DNA of 64,000 nt. Origin: Syntrophobacter sp. SbD1 (GTDB lineage: Bacteria > Desulfobacterota > Syntrophobacteria > Syntrophobacterales > Syntrophobacteraceae). Location of the stretch: assembly GCA_900290365.1 (NCBI GenBank), contig OMOE01000002.1, positions 16,622 to 80,621 of the forward strand, written 5' to 3'. A program made the position numbers and the translations under genes. Under the pieces are notes generated by a model. That model did no database searches. It had not been told where the DNA came from and was given only the letters and a program-made list of their open reading frames with translations. This document shows positions 32,621 through 42,304 of this stretch, piece by piece (position 1 is the stretch's first letter; each line of letters begins with the position of its first letter).

Positions 32621-33430
32621 GGCGCGCCTCCTTCTTTTGAAGGATTCTACTAAAGCTCGATTAAAAAATCTAATTGGAAAGATGAAGAAAGGGGGAACAA
32701 AAGGAGAAGGGAGGATGCCCGAGGTCGCGGTCGACTTGAAGCCACCCACCGCCCAACAAGTCCGGCAAACGTTGGCGAATTTCAAATGTGCACTTCAACA
32801 AGTCTTCGTTTTTTTCCATGTTGGTACCCTTTCACCCATTGGCTGGTTAGAAACGTTAAATTAAAGGCTGTAAGTTGGCTGCCTTTATTCCAAGCAGTTC
32901 GCATGAATGCCGGAGCAAGTCTGCGCCCGAGCACATTAGAGCAAAAATATTATTGCTTATTGCCTCACCAAAGCCCTTCCGGCGAGGCTACCCCAAGCCC
33001 GTGGCATTCAGGTTTTCCTTGGTTTAAAGATTTGGTTTTCCCGGCATATTATGGGGCCTCAGTGGCCTCTTCTTCCTTGTCTTCTTCCCCTAACCCTTCT
33101 GCAGCCCCTTTATTATCAGGAGCGTGAGGGTGATCTTCTTGCTCCTCCGGATCTGCCGGTACAATACTGGGCTCGCGCGCAGGCTCTTCTGTCGATTGAT
33201 CCTGCACCGGAACGTTCACAGTGCCTGGTTCATTTCCAGAATCAACGCTGTCATCACTCTGCCCGGCATCCTGCGACGTTTAGCTGCCTGAGCTATCCTG
33301 TGAACTTCCTTCTTGCGAATCATCATTTGAAGGAGCGTGAAGGCAAGCTGGTAAGTCATCCAGGTTATGAGACCTCTCGGGCGGTGTTCCGCTACCCGTT
33401 TCACGATACCTGGTTAAGTACAGGCGCCCT

Positions 33431-34207
33431 TCATGACGTCTGGCTGTGGGGAATTCCTTTTTGGGTCAAGTAGCCGGCATGGCTGATCCCCAGCAACGTT
33501 ACCATGCCTGCGCTTAAGGCGGGCAAATCTGTGATGGCGTTCGGCATTTTGTAAAACATTTTGCCCAAGGCCACCGCATATGAGAGAACCAGGATAATCG
33601 TAAAGAAGAACATCTGGACTTTGGCCAGATCGAGAAATGCGGCGTTCCCTGTTTCCTCCCCACTAAACATATCCGACCAACTGGCGTGCTCAGGTTTAGT
33701 ATTGACGACGATTAACCCCCTCGTATCGGGTGCAATGCCTGTTTTCGCACTGAGCAAACTAATAGTGTCGGTCTTTTGTTGCTCGTCGGGTTGCTTGGCT
33801 TCCTTGGTGTTTTTGATGAGGGGAGAACCCACCATGGAGGCGGTACTGATGCCCATGAGAATCCATAGCTGCGGGTCAAGCGCAATAGCCAGGGGATCAC
33901 CTCTGGAACTTTTGAAAATATTGGCCATAGCAGCGGCCAGGTATCCTGAAAGGACCACCAACGTCCAAAGTGTCATCTGGAACCTGGAGAGGCTCATTTT
34001 ATTGCGGGTGTCAATTAGCAACCCCGAGGCTGAACCGGTGACGCCCATGCTGACGATTATAAAAACCAACCCCATGAAGACCGCTATGAGAATCCAGGCC
34101 CATATTCCGGAAACGGGGGTGAGCAACCAGCCGGTAAGTAAGATGAGCGCAATAAGGACCCATAGCGCTGCGGTGTGTACACATTTCCAGTTCGATCCAT
34201 TTTCCAT
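33431..34207 (-). CDS. Hypothetical multi-TM membrane protein
   Basis: Continuous ORF with several hydrophobic segments (MENGSNWKCVHTAALWVLIALILLTGW...); family not recognised. Confidence 0.55.
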   Translation of the reverse strand: MENGSNWKCVHTAALWVLIALILLTGWLLTPVSGIWAWILIAVFMGLVFIIVSMGVTGSASGLLIDTRNKMSLSRFQMTLWTLVVLSGYLAAAMANIFKSSRGDPLAIALDPQLWILMGISTASMVGSPLIKNTKEAKQPDEQQKTDTISLLSAKTGIAPDTRGLIVVNTKPEHASWSDMFSGEETGNAAFLDLAKVQMFFFTIILVLSYAVALGKMFYKMPNAITDLPALSAGMVTLLGISHAGYLTQKGIPHSQTS

Positions 34208-34706
34208 GGCATTCCTCCCCACCATATTGAAAGGTTGACATTGAGAACTGAGTCTCCACGTTTACCGCCCTAAGCCGCCACCTCGGAGAAAAGCAGCAAA
34301 GAGCCTATCGCCGCCAGGGCCAGTTGAGGCCACTTTTGGCTGTTCTTCCGGTTCAAGTGCCACGTCCGGCTTAAGAGTTGCAAAAACCTGGCCCTGCATG
34401 CTTCGCAATAACAGTACCAGCTGCGGGATATAAGACGCATCCATATAGTGCGTTTCTTACGCTGAACGGATTCGTTTTCACAAATTGGGCATATGCAACC
34501 GTCGGATAGACGCGCCGGGTGATTGGCGAAGGGTGAGGGGTAACCCCCGCTTCTTTAAGTATTTTCTCCGACCCGTGCACCTTATCCGACCCGTTGCCTC
34601 TCACCTCTGCCCTCTTGCTTTCGCCGGATGATGGGTGATCGGTGGTGGATAGCCCCGGCTTCCGGCCATTGCCTGCTTATCCAGGGCTTTGCCCATTTAT
34701 ACCAAT

Positions 34707-34839
34707 TTGCGTTCAAGACATTCCCCAGGGCGATGGGTTTCGCTTCCGCTTCACCCATCCTACATCCCTGCCCCAGCTGCGTTAATTCGTAGGATGGGTG
34801 AAGCGGAAGCGAAACCCATCACATTAATCTTGAACGCAA
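34707..34839. repeat. Large composite inverted repeat, non-coding
   Basis: Perfect 32-bp arms gatgggtttcgcttccgcttcacccatcctac (34732-34763) / reverse complement (34789-34820); outer arms ttgcgttcaaga (34707-34718) / tcttgaacgcaa (34828-34839). Confidence 0.95.
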
Positions 34840-35112
34840 CTTCGTATTACCAATTACCCATGATCCCTAACCTCAGTATATACACTGAATATTTACATGC
34901 CGGACCAGTTGGTATTTATTTCTTGGGTGAGAGAATTACTCCCAGTGCGGCATTTTTACCCATCGTCGTTTTTTAACTGCAAAATCAGCAACTTCTGGCA
35001 TCCAAACCCCTTCCTGACCGGGGTATTTTCTCCCATCCGGCTTTAAGGGCGCCACTTTCAGCACACCTCGCAACATACCGATAATACGGAATAATACCAT
35101 CAGGCCGGCCAA

Positions 35113-35127
35113 TGGTATGCATTTTGC
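35113..35127 (+). promoter_or_regulatory. Possible sigma-54 -24/-12 element
   Basis: TGGTATGCATTTTGC, GG-N10-GC spacing, upstream of receiver gene at 35183. Confidence 0.4.
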
Positions 35128-35182
35128 CTTTTGTATCCGGGACACAGCGTTCCAACCGAATTCACAGATTCAGGTGGCGCAG

Positions 35183-35557
35183 ATGGAAAAATCCCAGACC
35201 TTGATGATAGCGGAACCCGGTTTCGGGCTGGCGGGCCTCCTTGGGAACTCACTGGCCGAGAAGGGGTACACGGTAAAATCGGTCACAAGTATAAAGGACG
35301 CCCTGATCACGCTCCAGGGGGAAACGATCAATGTGCTGGTCATGGATGCCCGACTGGCCCAAGACATGGGCTACGAGTCCATATCAATCATCAAGGGTGT
35401 AAGAAAGAATCTCCCTATAATCGTAGCCACCGATGAGAACAACCCTGAGCAGGAGAGCAGCATCCGGCAGAAGGGTATTTTTTACTATCACGTGAAATCA
35501 TTCGGAACAGATGAGCTGATGCTCGCAATCACAAATGCCATGACGCGGTCTCATTAA
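35183..35557 (+). CDS. Atypical receiver-domain protein
   Basis: LMIAEPGFGLAGLLGNSLAEKGY...VLVMDARL...YYHVKSFG; the acidic pair is reduced. Confidence 0.65.
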   Translation: MEKSQTLMIAEPGFGLAGLLGNSLAEKGYTVKSVTSIKDALITLQGETINVLVMDARLAQDMGYESISIIKGVRKNLPIIVATDENNPEQESSIRQKGIFYYHVKSFGTDELMLAITNAMTRSH

Positions 35558-35654
35558 AGCATGCGAATCGCTAACGGGCGGCCCAGGCGGGCAATACAAG
35601 AACTCAGGAGATAACGGCCAAAAGCCATAACATAATGGTATGGGAGGAGCCCTC

Positions 35655-36521
35655 ATGAGAATGAAAGAGAAGTTGCTCTCGGGCGAGTTCGTACTGCTTG
35701 CGGAGATGGATCCTCCGAAGGGGACCGACATCTCCGAAATGGTGGCGAACGCCATCCGGGTGAAGGGAAAGGTGGACGCTTTCGTAATTCCGGAGATGAG
35801 CAATGCAGTCATGAAAATGAGTTCGCTGGGAGGATGCATGCTGCTGCAGGGCAAGGGGCTGGACACCGTGATGCAGACCTGCTGCCGAGACCGGAACCGG
35901 CTGGCGCTTCAGGCCGATCTGCTGGCTGCAAATGCCCTGGGGATATCGATTGTTATCGCCATTACAGGAGAAGAGCCGAGCTTCGGCGATCACCATCGAG
36001 CCAGAGCGGTCCACGACGTTGATCTACTCGAACTCCTCGACGGCATCAAGAAGCTTAAGAGCGGCCGTGACATGGCGGGAGTCGAGCTTAAGGGAACGCC
36101 CAGCTTTTGCGTTGGCTCGGTTGTGAACGCGGGGGCCAGTGGCGGCGCGCTTGATATCGAAATCGAGGATATGGAGAGAAAGATCGAGGCAGGCGCCGAA
36201 TTTTTTATCACCCCTCCCGTGTTCGATCTGCAACACCTCGGCAGATTCATGAAGCGGGTGGCTGCCCATAGCCCAAGAATCATACCCACGGTGATGTTGC
36301 TCAAGTCAGTGGGAATGGCACGCTACATTCAAAGGCATCGTGAGCACGTGCACATCCCGGAGGATCTCATAAGGCGTATTCAGCAGGCTCCGGACAAGGC
36401 CAGGGAATGTGTCAGGATAGCTGCCGAACTGGTATCGGAAATCAAGGAGGCCGGATACAGCGGTGTGCTCGTCTCGACAATCGGCTGGGAGGACAAACTA
36501 CCTGGCATACTGGGGGAGTAA
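35655..36521 (+). CDS. Divergent MetF-like methylenetetrahydrofolate reductase paralogue
   Basis: LLAEMDPPKGTD...CCRDRNRLALQADLLAANALGISIVIAITGEEPSFGDHH...FFITPPVFDLQHL; related to the three canonical MetFs in the window. Confidence 0.75.
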   Translation: MRMKEKLLSGEFVLLAEMDPPKGTDISEMVANAIRVKGKVDAFVIPEMSNAVMKMSSLGGCMLLQGKGLDTVMQTCCRDRNRLALQADLLAANALGISIVIAITGEEPSFGDHHRARAVHDVDLLELLDGIKKLKSGRDMAGVELKGTPSFCVGSVVNAGASGGALDIEIEDMERKIEAGAEFFITPPVFDLQHLGRFMKRVAAHSPRIIPTVMLLKSVGMARYIQRHREHVHIPEDLIRRIQQAPDKARECVRIAAELVSEIKEAGYSGVLVSTIGWEDKLPGILGE

Positions 36522-36525
36522 AGCG

Positions 36526-39500
36526 ATGCATGGCACATCAGGAAATACCATCGGTTCGGTAATGATAGTGGGCGGAGGTGTCGCGGGCATTCAGACCGCC
36601 CTGGACCTCGCCAATTCGGGTTACTTCGTACACCTGGTGGAGAGAAGTTCGGCTATCGGCGGCGCCATGTCGCAGCTCGATAAGACCTTTCCCACCAACG
36701 ACTGCTCCATGTGCATCATTTCTCCGAAACTTGTCGAATGCGGAAGACACCCCAATATCGAACTTCTTCCTCTGTCTGAAGTTCAGAAAGTTACCGGCGA
36801 GTCGGGAAATTTCACAGTAGAGATACTGCAGAAGCCTCGCTATGTTGACCCCTCCAGGTGCACGGGGTGCGGCGAATGCGCCAAAGTCTGTCCCATCGAC
36901 CGCAGCAACGAATACAACGAAGGTCTCAACGTCCGCCAGGCGGCTTATCGCAAATACGCTCAGGCAGTCCCCGGGGCTTACGCTATTGAAAAGCGCGGCA
37001 CCTCCCCATGCAAGTCGACGTGCCCCGCGCACATTTCGGTCCAGGGCTATGTGGCTTTGACCGCTCAGGGGAGGTATCAGGAGGCGCTCAAGCTCATTAA
37101 GGAAGAAAACCCCTTGCCCGGTATCTGCGGCCGTGTCTGCCATCATCCCTGCGAGGGTGAGTGCATGCGGGGCAAATTTGACGAGCCGGTGGCGATCGAT
37201 TCTATCAAGCGTTTTCTGGCCGACTTGGATTTGAACTCCGAAACCAGGTTCGTCCCGCAGATAAAAGAGAAACGCAGCGACAGGGCGGCAGTCATCGGTT
37301 CCGGCCCTGCCGGCTTGTCGTGCGCCTATTACCTTGCAATTGAAGGATATCAAGTAACCGTTTTTGAAAAACTGCCGGTGCTCGGAGGCATGCTGACCGT
37401 AGGCATTCCGTCTTACAGGCTCCCCAGGAACATAATCGAAGCTGAAATCCAGGTCATGAGGGATATGGGCGTAGAGTTCAAAACGGGAGTGGAGATCGGC
37501 AAAGATTTCACGATCGCTCAACTGAGGCGCCAGGGGTATAAGGCTTTCTTCATGGCCATAGGCGCCCAGGAATGCAAGGCTCTCGGAATTCCGGGCGAAG
37601 ATCTAGAAGGGGTGGTGCCAGGGGTCCAATACTTAAGGGACATAAATCTTGGCAAAAAAGTCCCCCTGGGAGATCGCGTCGCGGTAATAGGCGGTGGAAA
37701 CGTCGCGATGGATACCGTTCGATCTGCTCTTCGAAGCGGATCGAGCAGGCCATTCATCATATATCGGCGCAGCGAGAAGGAGATGCCCGCCAACGAGGAA
37801 GAGCTTCACGAGTGCCGCGAAGAAGGCATCGAGATCATGACCCTTACGAATCCCAGGCGGATTATAGGGGAAAACGGGCGCGTAAAGGCTGTTGAATGCG
37901 TGAAGATGCAGCTTGGAGAGCCGGACGCAAGCGGCCGAAGGCGTCCTGTTGCCATCGAGGGGTCCGAGTTCGTGATGGAAGTGGACGCCGTCGTCCCTGC
38001 CATCGGCCAGGAATCCGACTGGGCGTGCCTCACCGAAGAGTGTGCATGCCGGCTCACCGATTGGGGCACGATGATAGTAGACCCTCTAACCTTGCAGACC
38101 CACGATCTCGATATTTTTGCGGGCGGCGACGCGAAGACCGGCCCCGCCACGGTAATCGAAGCAATTGCGGCGGGCAAGCAGGCTGCGATTTCGATCGTCC
38201 GATACATCCGAGGGGAAGATCTAAGCACCGGGCGCGAAAAGGAATTGCAACCGGTACAGGAGGTCTCGACCGAAGGTTATGACAAAATGCCGCGCGCGCG
38301 TATGCCGGTTCTTTCTGCGGAAATCCGCACGGGCAATTTCGATGAAGTCCAATTAGGGTTCACCGAAGAGCAGGTGCGGGCCGAGGCGGCGCGCTGTCTC
38401 AGTTGTGGTGGCTGTTCCGAATGCTACCAGTGCCTTGATGTCTGTCTTGCAAACGCCATCGATCACGATCAACAGCCAAAGAGGCTGGAATTAAGAGTCG
38501 GCGCAATCATCGCTGCGCCGGGCTTTAAAGCTTTCGATCCCAGCGGGCTCGATGACTACAACTACGCTAACCATCCAAACGTTGTCACTGCGCTCGAATT
38601 CGAGCGGCTTCTCAGCGCAAGCGGTCCCAGCCTGGGGCACCTGGTAAGGCCCTCGGACCTGCACCGCGACGCAAAGATCGGGTCTCTCGAAAAAGAGCTG
38701 AAGAACCTCGAAACACAGATCAGGCCGGAATATGCGGAAAAGATCGTAAATCTGCGTGCCGAGATCGCAAGAATGCGCAAGCTTCAGACACACAAGGACC
38801 CAAAGCGGGTCGCCTGGATCCAGTGCGTCGGGTCTCGCCAATCGAACCATTGCGACAACGGTTACTGCTCAGGTGTATGTTGCATGTACGCGATAAAGGA
38901 GGCCGTGATAGCCAAGGAACACGCCAAGGGCGATTTCGATGCGGCCATCTTCTTCATGGATATCCGCACCTACGGGAAGGATTTCGAAAAGTACTATAAT
39001 CGCGCACGGGACGAGCACGGCGTGCGATTTATCCGATCCCGCGTCCACACTGTAGACCCGGTTCCCGGCTCCGATAATCTGCGGATCGATTATGTGAGCG
39101 AGGCCGGAAAAATGATGTCGGAGGAATTCGATATGGTCGTCCTTTCGGTCGGCCTCGAAGCCGCCGAGGATGCGAAGGAACTTGCCGAAAAGATGGGCTT
39201 CGAGCTCAACGAGTACCGGTTCGCAAAAACCTCCAGCCTTACTCCGGTGGCGACCACCAGGCCCGGAATTTACGTGTGCGGAGTGTTCCAGGGGCCAAAG
39301 GATATCCCCCTTTCGGTTACCGAGGCAAGCGCGGCCGCCTGCGCCGCGTCAATCGATCTTGTCGACTCGAGGGGGACACTGGTGAAGGTCAGGGAGCGGG
39401 CCGAACAGAGGGACGTGACAGGCGAGGAACCGCGAATCGGCGTCTTCGTCTGCGACTGCGGCATCAATATAGCTTCCGTTGTTGATGTAAAAGATGTCAC

Positions 39501-41103
39501 CCGTTATGCGGCGTCTCTGCCAAACGTCGTTTTCACGGGAGAAAACCTCTTCACCTGCTCCCAGGACACCCAGGAAAAGATAAAGAAGATCATCGCGGAG
39601 GAGCGGCTCAACAGGATAGTGGTAGCTTCCTGCTCGCCACGTACCCATGAACCGCTCTTTCAGGACACCCTTGTAGCGAGCGGCCTCAACAAGTACCTCT
39701 TTGAGATGGCGAACATCCGGGACCAGGATTCGTGGGTCCACCAGAAGGACCCTGCGAATGCGACTAAAAAAGCCAGGGACCTGGTGCGGATGGCTGTTGC
39801 AAGGGCGTCCCTGCTTAAACCTCTCATCGAAAAGCCACTCGAGATCAATCCGCGCGGCCTGGTCATCGGAGGCGGCGTAGCCGGGATGACCGCGGCGCTG
39901 AACCTGTCGAAACAAGGTTTCGAGGTGGTTCTCATAGAAAATGGCAAGGAACTCGGAGGCCAGGCGCGAAATGTACACCGCACTATTGACGGTCAGGACG
40001 TGCAACTGTTTCTGGATGATCTGATCGAAGAGGTTCGAAGCCAGACGACAATCCAGGTCCTAACGGAAGCTCTCGTGGTCGGGTTCGGTGGATATAAGGG
40101 AAATTTCACGACGGAAGTCCTGGTCGGTCCCGGTATGTACGAGCGCAAAATAGATCACGGCGTGACAATCGTGGCAACGGGAGCAAACGAATACAAGCCG
40201 ACGGAATACATGTACGGAAGTCATGGCAGGGTCATGACGCAGTCGGAGTTGGACCGCCTCATTCACGAGCGCCCGAAGGAAGTGGAGAAATGGAATCGTG
40301 TAGTGATGATTCAGTGTGTCGGGTCGAGAAATGAGAAAAATCCCAACTGCAGCCGCATATGCTGCCAGGGCGCGGTGAAGCACGCACTTGAACTGAAGGA
40401 TCTCGATCCCGACATGGATGTGGTCATTCTCTATCGGGATATGCGGATGTACGGCATGCTGGAGGACTACTACACCATGGCGAGAAAAAGGGGAGTCCTC
40501 TTCAGCCGCTACGACCAGGACAAGCCGCCCAGCGTGACAGGACATAACGGAGCTGAAAGTCTGGACGTCACCTTCACGGACCATGTGCTCCTAAGGCCAA
40601 TAAGGATGAATGCCGATGCGGTAATCCTGAGCGCGGCAACCATTGCCGCCGAAACCCAGGAGCTTTCATCCTTCCTCAAGGTCCCTCGCAACACCGAAGG
40701 ATTTTTCATCGAAGCCCATGCCAAGCTCAGGCCGGTGGATTTTGCCTCGGAAGGCATTTACCTGTGCGGCACGGCTCATGGGCCAAAGCTCATCACCGAG
40801 AGCATCGCGCAGGCGATGGCGGCGGCTTCCAGGGCCGGGGCTTTTCTAGCCGCCAAAGATCAGACCGTTGGAGGTGTAGTGGCCAGGGTGGATGAGAGCG
40901 AGTGCGTCGGGTGCCTGACTTGCATCAGAAGATGTCCATACGGTGTTCCACAGATCAACAGGAACAATGTCTCGGAAATAAATGAGGCAATGTGCCAGGG
41001 CTGCGGTATCTGCGCTGCTGAATGTCCGGCCAAGGCTATCCAACTCGCCCATTATGCGGACGACCAGATCACGATCAAGATAGATGCCCTGATGGCAGGC
41101 TAG
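36526..41103 (+). CDS. hdrA: Giant HdrA-type flavoprotein: HdrA N-domain, GltD/NfnB-like NAD(P)H:FAD module, second HdrA module and C-terminal 2x4Fe-4S ferredoxin
   Basis: MIVGGGVAGIQTALDLA, TFPTNDCSMCI; GltD-like SPCKSTCPAHISVQGY, ICGRVCHHPCEGEC, VIGSGPAGLSCAYYLA, AVIGGGNVAMDTVRSALR; then CDCGINIASVVDV, VASCSPRTHEPLF, VIGGGVAGMTAALNLS; CVGCLTCIRRCP, CQGCGICAAECP. Confidence 0.9.
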   Translation: MHGTSGNTIGSVMIVGGGVAGIQTALDLANSGYFVHLVERSSAIGGAMSQLDKTFPTNDCSMCIISPKLVECGRHPNIELLPLSEVQKVTGESGNFTVEILQKPRYVDPSRCTGCGECAKVCPIDRSNEYNEGLNVRQAAYRKYAQAVPGAYAIEKRGTSPCKSTCPAHISVQGYVALTAQGRYQEALKLIKEENPLPGICGRVCHHPCEGECMRGKFDEPVAIDSIKRFLADLDLNSETRFVPQIKEKRSDRAAVIGSGPAGLSCAYYLAIEGYQVTVFEKLPVLGGMLTVGIPSYRLPRNIIEAEIQVMRDMGVEFKTGVEIGKDFTIAQLRRQGYKAFFMAIGAQECKALGIPGEDLEGVVPGVQYLRDINLGKKVPLGDRVAVIGGGNVAMDTVRSALRSGSSRPFIIYRRSEKEMPANEEELHECREEGIEIMTLTNPRRIIGENGRVKAVECVKMQLGEPDASGRRRPVAIEGSEFVMEVDAVVPAIGQESDWACLTEECACRLTDWGTMIVDPLTLQTHDLDIFAGGDAKTGPATVIEAIAAGKQAAISIVRYIRGEDLSTGREKELQPVQEVSTEGYDKMPRARMPVLSAEIRTGNFDEVQLGFTEEQVRAEAARCLSCGGCSECYQCLDVCLANAIDHDQQPKRLELRVGAIIAAPGFKAFDPSGLDDYNYANHPNVVTALEFERLLSASGPSLGHLVRPSDLHRDAKIGSLEKELKNLETQIRPEYAEKIVNLRAEIARMRKLQTHKDPKRVAWIQCVGSRQSNHCDNGYCSGVCCMYAIKEAVIAKEHAKGDFDAAIFFMDIRTYGKDFEKYYNRARDEHGVRFIRSRVHTVDPVPGSDNLRIDYVSEAGKMMSEEFDMVVLSVGLEAAEDAKELAEKMGFELNEYRFAKTSSLTPVATTRPGIYVCGVFQGPKDIPLSVTEASAAACAASIDLVDSRGTLVKVRERAEQRDVTGEEPRIGVFVCDCGINIASVVDVKDVTRYAASLPNVVFTGENLFTCSQDTQEKIKKIIAEERLNRIVVASCSPRTHEPLFQDTLVASGLNKYLFEMANIRDQDSWVHQKDPANATKKARDLVRMAVARASLLKPLIEKPLEINPRGLVIGGGVAGMTAALNLSKQGFEVVLIENGKELGGQARNVHRTIDGQDVQLFLDDLIEEVRSQTTIQVLTEALVVGFGGYKGNFTTEVLVGPGMYERKIDHGVTIVATGANEYKPTEYMYGSHGRVMTQSELDRLIHERPKEVEKWNRVVMIQCVGSRNEKNPNCSRICCQGAVKHALELKDLDPDMDVVILYRDMRMYGMLEDYYTMARKRGVLFSRYDQDKPPSVTGHNGAESLDVTFTDHVLLRPIRMNADAVILSAATIAAETQELSSFLKVPRNTEGFFIEAHAKLRPVDFASEGIYLCGTAHGPKLITESIAQAMAAASRAGAFLAAKDQTVGGVVARVDESECVGCLTCIRRCPYGVPQINRNNVSEINEAMCQGCGICAAECPAKAIQLAHYADDQITIKIDALMAG

Positions 41104-41192
41104 TGATCAAAACGCCGCAAGCCGCAATGTGGGAATGAGTAATGCTGAAAGATTCGCATGCTACACTGCATCAGGGAAGAAGGAGCGATTCG

Positions 41193-41627
41193 ATGGAGCA
41201 GTTTGAACCGGTAATAATTTCTTTTTGTTGCACCTATTGAGCGTATTCGGCGGCGGACCTGGCAGGTTCGATGAGGTTGAGCTATCCGACGAATCTAAGG
41301 ATCGTGAAGGTGCCGTGTACTGGAAGGGTGGCTGCGATTCACCTGCTTAGAGCTATCGAGAAGGGCGCAGACGGGGTCTTCATTGCGGGCTGCATGGAAG
41401 GGGATTGTCATTACCAGGAAGGAAATCTGCGTGCAAAGAAGCGGGTGACCTATATCCGGGGGCTCCTTGAGAGCATAGGAGTGGATCGTGAACGGGTCGC
41501 CATGTACAACCTGTCGGCCGGCATGGGGCCCAGGTTTGCCGAAATTGCCCAGGAGATGACAGACAAAATCCGGCAGCTTGGGCCGCTGGTCAAGAGTACT
41601 AACGCCGGAAAGGAGGTGGTCGCATGA
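41193..41627 (+). CDS. mvhD: MvhD/HdrF-type iron-sulfur protein, predicted selenoprotein (TGA at 41238-41240 = Sec)
   Basis: In-frame reading MEQFEPVIISFCCTY-U-AYSAADLAGSMRLSYPTNLRIVKVPCTGRV...; U aligns with Cys of the MvhD motif CCNWCSYAGADLAG; downstream hairpin. The ORF track only begins at 41271. Confidence 0.88.
41254..41270 (+). promoter_or_regulatory. Bacterial SECIS-like hairpin
   Basis: CGGACCU-GGC-AGGUUCG stem-loop, loop 20 nt after the UGA, identical in both mvhD copies. Confidence 0.75.
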
Positions 41628-42304
41628 TTATGGCAAAGCCGAAGAAAGCGGAGGAAATCATCAGCCGAGTGAAGGACTTCAGCAGAGTGCTTGTGGCGGG
41701 CTGCAAGGGATGCGTTGCCATCTGCGAAGCTGGAGGCCAGAAGGAAGTGGAGGTGCTGGCATCGGCGATGCGCATTCATTTTTCCCAAATCGGAAAGCGA
41801 ATTGAAATAGATGAGGTTAGTCTTTCTCGCCAGTGTGACAAGGAATACCTGCAAGAGCTTGCGGATAGCATAGATAGCTACGACGCGGTGATATCTTTGG
41901 CCTGCGGCGCTGGAGTGCAGTTCCTTACCGAGATGTACGGGGAAAAGCCGGTATTCCCCGGCGTGGATACCTGCTTTATCGGCGTCACTGAGGAACAGGG
42001 AGTGTGGAGCGAGCGCTGCCAGGCCTGCGGTAATTGCATGCTTGGCGAAACCGGTGGCATCTGCCCGATTACCCGTTGCTCAAAGAGGATGCTTAACGGT
42101 CCCTGCGGAGGCTCCGAAAACGGTAAATGCGAAATCAGCCTGCTCGTCGGCAGAGACGTAGCCTGCGGCTGGCATCTGATCTATGAGCGCCTGAAGAAGC
42201 TGGGTGAGTTGGAGCGGTTCCGCAGGCCTTCCGAGGACAAGGATTGGACTGCAAGCCGTGATGGAGGACCCAGGCAGATCATCAGAAAGGACGTAAGGCC
42301 ATGA
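41624..42304 (+). CDS. metV: MetV-type methylene-THF reductase C-terminal/zinc-binding subunit
   Basis: VAGCKGCVAICEAGGQKEVE, CDKEYLQEL, CQACGNCMLGETGGICPITRCSKRMLNGPCGG; overlaps mvhD stop. Confidence 0.85.
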   Translation: MIMAKPKKAEEIISRVKDFSRVLVAGCKGCVAICEAGGQKEVEVLASAMRIHFSQIGKRIEIDEVSLSRQCDKEYLQELADSIDSYDAVISLACGAGVQFLTEMYGEKPVFPGVDTCFIGVTEEQGVWSERCQACGNCMLGETGGICPITRCSKRMLNGPCGGSENGKCEISLLVGRDVACGWHLIYERLKKLGELERFRRPSEDKDWTASRDGGPRQIIRKDVRP

